Below are positions 7,301-10,192 of a stretch of 10,192 bases of DNA, in pieces. The DNA lies in assembly GCF_946481155.1 (NCBI RefSeq), contig NZ_CAMLMK010000095.1, positions 1-10,192 on the forward strand. Reading direction: 5' to 3'. The notes below the pieces were generated by a model. The model did not search any database, was not told the origin of the DNA, and saw nothing but the letters and a program-made list of their open reading frames with translations. Position numbers and translations under genes: made by a program. This DNA comes from an uncultured Flavobacterium sp. (GTDB taxonomy: Bacteria; Bacteroidota; Bacteroidia; Flavobacteriales; Flavobacteriaceae). Position 1 is the first letter of the stretch. Each line of letters begins with the position of its first letter.

Positions 7301-8146
7301 TTAATCAAAAACTTCCTCGTTTACACCATCGAAACTGGCAAAAACCATACTCGGATGTGAATCCTGATGGAAAATATTCCCGTCTTTATCAATGGCAATC
7401 GCTCCGGCAAAACCGTCAAAAGGCTTCAATTCGTTGAACGTTTTCGCGAAAGCTTCTTTCAAAGTAAAGCCATCGGTGACACGGGTTACGATTTTAGCTG
7501 CTATTGCCCCGCTCACAATATCTTCACCAACCCCGGTCAAGCTTACACCGCAGAATTCATTGGCATAATTTCCGGCCACCGTTGCTGAATCGGAAATACG
7601 ACCCGGAATCTCAAAGCCTTTTCCACCGGTAGATGTTGCTACTGCTATTTTTCCGTCGGCATCCAAAGCCACACAGCCAACAGTTCCTGTTCCGGTTGCG
7701 GCTAATTTTGCTTCATACTCCGTTCTTCGTTGCGGGATTTCAGTTGAAAAAGCGTCAAATCCATGCTTTCTTGCAAAATTCGTGGCTCCTCTTCCGCCCA
7801 AAACCTTATCATCATAGTCCAATAAAACCTGAGCTACCTGAACGGGATTTTTAACTTCCTCAATATTAATCACACCACTCATCTTCTGGGTCGCGCCATC
7901 CATCAACGAAGCGCTCATCCGGATTTTACCGTCACTTTGAATCTGTGAACCGATACCCGCGTTGAACAATTCGTCGTCTTCCAACTGCGAAACCGCATAA
8001 ACAACCGTTTCCAAAGCCGAATGCGTTCTGAGATATTCATGCGAAGATTTAGCAATGCGCAATAAAGCTTGCTGTTTGGCTATTTTCGTTTCGTGATTGG
8101 TCGATGATTCCGAGAAAAAACCGCCGTGGATAATTATTTTACACAT
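7301..8146 (-). CDS. iaaA: Isoaspartyl peptidase / L-asparaginase (plant-type, Ntn hydrolase)
   Basis: Cleaves beta-aspartyl dipeptides; in a cyanophycin pathway this is beta-Asp-Arg to aspartate and arginine. The 281 residues follow the type 2 asparaginase layout: an N-terminal IIIHGG strand, LFNAGIGS (60-67), the autocleavage site GTGTVG with nucleophile Thr155, then ATSTGG (170-175), GRISDS (182-187) and TGVG (204-207). The proenzyme would self-cleave before Thr155 into alpha and beta chains. The protein is slightly shorter than many homologues, with no motif lost. The ATG is preceded by a tandem-octamer hairpin (8151-8250) that fills the gap to cphB. The enzyme class is secure. The preference for cyanophycin dipeptides over asparagine is inferred from the neighbours. 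Confidence 0.93.
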   Translation of the reverse strand: MCKIIIHGGFFSESSTNHETKIAKQQALLRIAKSSHEYLRTHSALETVVYAVSQLEDDELFNAGIGSQIQSDGKIRMSASLMDGATQKMSGVINIEEVKNPVQVAQVLLDYDDKVLGGRGATNFARKHGFDAFSTEIPQRRTEYEAKLAATGTGTVGCVALDADGKIAVATSTGGKGFEIPGRISDSATVAGNYANEFCGVSLTGVGEDIVSGAIAAKIVTRVTDGFTLKEAFAKTFNELKPFDGFAGAIAIDKDGNIFHQDSHPSMVFASFDGVNEEVFD

Positions 8147-8150
8147 TTTT

Positions 8151-8250
8151 TTAGATTGTTCGATTATTGGATTGTTGGATTATCAGATTGAATTGCTGGT
8201 TTATTGCTATTTTTCTAAAAATCTAACAATCTAAGCATCTAATAATCTAG
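8151..8250. repeat. Octamer-based palindrome between cphB and iaaA
   Basis: The left arm (8151-8192) consists of about five tandem octamers of the form TTnGATTn. The right arm (8211-8250) consists of four to five octamers of the form AATCTAAn, its reverse complement. Aligned by eye about three quarters of 40 positions pair, around a loop of about 18 bases. The element covers nearly the whole intergenic gap: its right end includes the cphB stop codon (8247-8249) and its left end is 4 bases from the iaaA start. In the transcript it would be a long hairpin directly before the iaaA start codon. The unit differs from the AAAGTC type, but the design is the same. Confidence 0.75.
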
Positions 8251-9122
8251 TTCACGTATTGCGATGATTGAATGTGCATTACATTAGTTTTCAACTCATA
8301 CGTATCATACTTGCTCATCACATGTACCACCAAATTATTAATGGAGATTGGCTGACCCAATTCAACTTCCGTCAGATTAGTATCTTTTATTTGCCGGCCA
8401 TCCACCAATATTACCAGTCCGGAACCTATTGCTTCCATCTTATTTCCATCTGTAATCAATAAGCCGGTATCTTCTCCTAAGCCGATTCCCAACGTTTTCG
8501 GATTTCCAACAACCGCCTGGAACAATCTTCCGATTCTCCCGCGCTGTACAAAATGTGTATCGATGATTACGCCGTCAATCAATCCCAATCCGGAAGTGAT
8601 TTTTACTTCACCTTTTAAAAGCGCTTCCGAACTGCTTCCCTGATAAATCATATTGTTGGAAGCCGCAGCAGCTCCAGCGGAAGTTCCCGCATAGATAAAC
8701 TCTTCGTTTTTGTATTTGTCCAATAAAATATCGTGAAATTCCGTTCCGCCAAGAATGGATGTTAGCCTTAATTGATCGCCACCCGTAAACATCACTACAT
8801 CAGCTGCTTTCAGTCGTTCCAAAACTTCCGGACTCGTAGCCTGTTCGCGCTTTTCGATATGAAGGACATCAACATTATTAGCACCTAAATAATTAAGGGC
8901 TTTTACATATTCCGGACCAATTTCTCTGGGGATTTTCGAAGCCGTAGTAATGACTTCAATTCTCGATTGTTCTTTATGCTTTGATTCTACTAAAATGCGT
9001 TTTAAAATTCCTGTCTCGAAGAAATTTAAGTTATTCGATACATTTTTGTCCAAATCGGTTTCAGTAAAACTTCCTTTATCTACCGCACCACCTATTATAA
9101 TTAATTTTCCATGTATTTTCAT
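8247..9122 (-). CDS. cphB: Cyanophycinase
   Basis: A serine exopeptidase (family S51) that releases beta-Asp-Arg dipeptides from cyanophycin. The 291 residues start MKIHGKLIIIGGAVDKG, the family N-terminus, with no signal peptide, so the enzyme is intracellular. The nucleophile elbow is GTSAGA (Ser148). His190 lies in DTHFVQRGRIGRL and Glu217 in GIGLGEDTG. The spacings of 42 and 27 residues between these three fit the Ser-His-Glu triad known for the cyanobacterial enzyme. FTGGDQLRL (112-120) supplies the conserved Gln117 near the substrate site. First gene of cphB-iaaA-glsA and divergent from cphA. Absence of a secretion signal separates it from extracellular CphE-type enzymes. Confidence 0.94.
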   Translation of the reverse strand: MKIHGKLIIIGGAVDKGSFTETDLDKNVSNNLNFFETGILKRILVESKHKEQSRIEVITTASKIPREIGPEYVKALNYLGANNVDVLHIEKREQATSPEVLERLKAADVVMFTGGDQLRLTSILGGTEFHDILLDKYKNEEFIYAGTSAGAAAASNNMIYQGSSSEALLKGEVKITSGLGLIDGVIIDTHFVQRGRIGRLFQAVVGNPKTLGIGLGEDTGLLITDGNKMEAIGSGLVILVDGRQIKDTNLTEVELGQPISINNLVVHVMSKYDTYELKTNVMHIQSSQYVN

Positions 9123-9126
9123 GCGG

Positions 9127-9156
9127 TAAAAGTAACAAAAAGATAAAAAAAACCAA
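9127..9156 (-). promoter_or_regulatory. Candidate promoter of cphB-iaaA-glsA
   Basis: On the minus strand a TTG (complement of 9154-9156) is followed after exactly 19 bases by TACTTTTA (complement of 9127-9134). This is one mismatch from the Bacteroidota -7 box TAnnTTTG. The start point would fall about at 9119-9123, that is on or next to the cphB ATG, so the mRNA would be leaderless or nearly so. Confidence 0.5.
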
Positions 9157-9169
9157 GTGATTTTGTGTA

Positions 9170-9280
9170 TTTGAAGCGAATGGACAGTGATTATTTGCTT
9201 TCCATATTCCGGCTTTCACTCCTATCTTTTTGTTTTTCTCTAAAAAACAAAAAGGATAACCGCTCTATCCGGGCTAAAAG
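9170..9280 (+). repeat. Dispersed intergenic repeat, copy C, with a long internal hairpin
   Basis: Three blocks align with copy B: AGCGAATGG (9175-9183), ATTCCGGCTTTCACTC (9206-9221) and ATCCGGGCTAA (9267-9277). Between the second and third blocks lies a strong hairpin. TATCTTTTTGTTTTT (9223-9237) pairs with AAAAACAAAAAGGATA (9243-9258) through one bulged base and a 5-base loop. The hairpin differs completely from copy B while the flanking blocks are kept. Here the element sits between two divergent genes, so it cannot be simply a 3'-end signal. In the remaining 9281-9391 stretch no feature was recognised. Confidence 0.7.
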
Positions 9281-9391
9281 TGGAAAGGCATTGCATTTTT
9301 GGGGTAGCAAGTAACAAATTGAAAATCAACCTCCAAATTCTGTGAAGTGCAGCAAACACAAAGGCATTCATCATTTCTAACAAAAAAAGTG

Positions 9392-9421
9392 TTTGGGTAA
9401 AATAAATATTCCCTATTTTTA
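9392..9421 (+). promoter_or_regulatory. Candidate promoter of cphA
   Basis: TTTG at 9392-9395 is followed after 18 bases by TATTTTTA (9414-9421), one mismatch from TAnnTTTG. Transcription would start near 9426, leaving a leader of about 28 bases before the ATG at 9454. The region is very AT-rich, so a chance match is possible. Confidence 0.4.
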
Positions 9422-9453
9422 ACAAAATCATTACAACCTTTTCAAATTTTAAA

Positions 9454-10192
9454 ATGAAAATATTAAAAATCCAAGCCTTAAGAGGTCCGAATATTTGGAG
9501 TGTACAACGCAAGAAATTAATCCAAATGCGACTGGACCTGGAAGAGATGGAACAATTTCCCACGAATAAAATTGAAGGATTCAGAGAGCGCATAGAAGCC
9601 ATGTTTCCCAGTATGATTGAGCACAGATGTTCGGAAGGAACGCGCGGCGGATTTTTCTCCCGCGTAGAACGAGGCACCTGGATGGGACATGTTATCGAAC
9701 ATATTGCGCTGGAAATACAGACATTAGCCGGCATGGAAACCGGTTTCGGAAGAACCCGTGAAACAAAAACTCCAGGTACCTATAATGTTGTTTTCAGTTA
9801 TACCGAAGAAAATGTAGGCCTTTTCGCTGCCGAAAGTTCCGTAGCAATTGCAGAAGCTTTAATTGCCGGAACGCCGTACGACGTCGATGCTGATATCCAG
9901 AAAATGCGTGAGATTCGTGAGCGCGTGCGCCTTGGCCCTTCCACCGGAAGTATTGTTGATGAAGCTGTTGCCCGCGATATTCCGTGGATTCGCTTAGGCA
10001 CAAATTCATTGGTACAATTAGGCTATGGTGTAAACCAAATGCGATTCCAGGCTACGATTACGTGTAAAACAAGCAACATCGCCGTAGATATTGCCTGCAA
10101 TAAAGAAGAAACCAAGCGAATGCTGGGCAATGCCTCCATTCCAGTTGCCAGCGGAAGCATTTGTGTGGATGAAGAAGATTTAAAAAGCACAA
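9454..10192 (+). CDS. cphA: Cyanophycin synthetase, N-terminal part (truncated by the window end)
   Basis: ATP-dependent enzyme that builds multi-L-arginyl-poly-L-aspartate, adding Asp to the backbone and Arg to its side chains. Only 246 residues are in the window; full enzymes have roughly 850-900, with an N-terminal domain, an ATP-grasp domain and a Mur-ligase-like domain. Seen here: the family start MKILKIQALRGPNIWSVQRK, RCSEGTRGGF (58-67), MGHVIEHIALEIQ (77-89), GFGRTRETKTPG (97-108) and the entry to the ATP-grasp domain with GPSTGSIVDEA (161-171), QLGYGVNQ (188-195) and NKEETKRML (216-224). The ATG gives the expected N-terminus with no signal peptide. It is divergent from cphB. Whether it is the CphA1 type or the dipeptide-joining CphA2 type cannot be decided from this part. 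Confidence 0.93.
   Translation, partial: MKILKIQALRGPNIWSVQRKKLIQMRLDLEEMEQFPTNKIEGFRERIEAMFPSMIEHRCSEGTRGGFFSRVERGTWMGHVIEHIALEIQTLAGMETGFGRTRETKTPGTYNVVFSYTEENVGLFAAESSVAIAEALIAGTPYDVDADIQKMREIRERVRLGPSTGSIVDEAVARDIPWIRLGTNSLVQLGYGVNQMRFQATITCKTSNIAVDIACNKEETKRMLGNASIPVASGSICVDEEDLKST

Noticed and set aside
8151..8250. CRISPR-like array because of the regularly spaced short repeats.
   Set aside because: Units are 8 bases with no spacers, and the two halves are complementary; this is a palindrome, not a CRISPR.
9240..9734. A 164-codon open frame on the - strand.
   Set aside because: It runs antisense through cphA and part of the repeat, has no recognisable domain, and the + strand frame is a clear CphA N-terminus.

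Overview
The window looks like a chromosomal segment of a Flavobacterium-like member of the Bacteroidota. The reasons are the protein sequences themselves (ThrRS, IF-3, L20, RlmF and CphA all read as the flavobacterial type), AT-rich non-coding DNA, almost no Shine-Dalgarno sequences, promoter-like sites of the Bacteroidota type (TTG about 19 bases upstream of TAnnTTTG), and several families of short intergenic repeats. The genus is inferred, not proven.

Layout. Bases 1-62 hold a partial copy of a dispersed repeat. Bases 84-3553 are a translation operon on the + strand: thrS, infC (starting at a rare AUA codon at 2098), rpmI and rplT, closed by a strong intrinsic terminator with a GCAA loop. 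Two AAAGTC-type hairpins flank rpmI, and a structured leader candidate precedes rplT. Bases 3554-3837 carry a second copy of the dispersed repeat, a 104-base palindromic element and the rlmF promoter. rlmF (a 23S rRNA m6A methyltransferase) and a class A FAD monooxygenase of unknown substrate follow on the + strand.

Bases 6373-10192 form a cyanophycin locus. On the - strand, read right to left, lie cphB (cyanophycinase), iaaA (isoaspartyl peptidase) and glsA (glutaminase). Divergent from them on the + strand is cphA (cyanophycin synthetase), cut off by the window end. The 331-base divergent region holds a third copy of the dispersed repeat and candidate promoters in both directions. Together the genes would make multi-L-arginyl-poly-L-aspartate, cut it to beta-Asp-Arg dipeptides and hydrolyse these to aspartate and arginine. 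Glutaminase adds release of ammonium and glutamate. The locus therefore reads as a nitrogen and carbon storage and mobilisation module in a heterotroph.

None of the protein families is new. The least explained signals are non-coding: four kinds of self-complementary intergenic repeat, several placed exactly between genes of one transcript, and the putative L20 leader.
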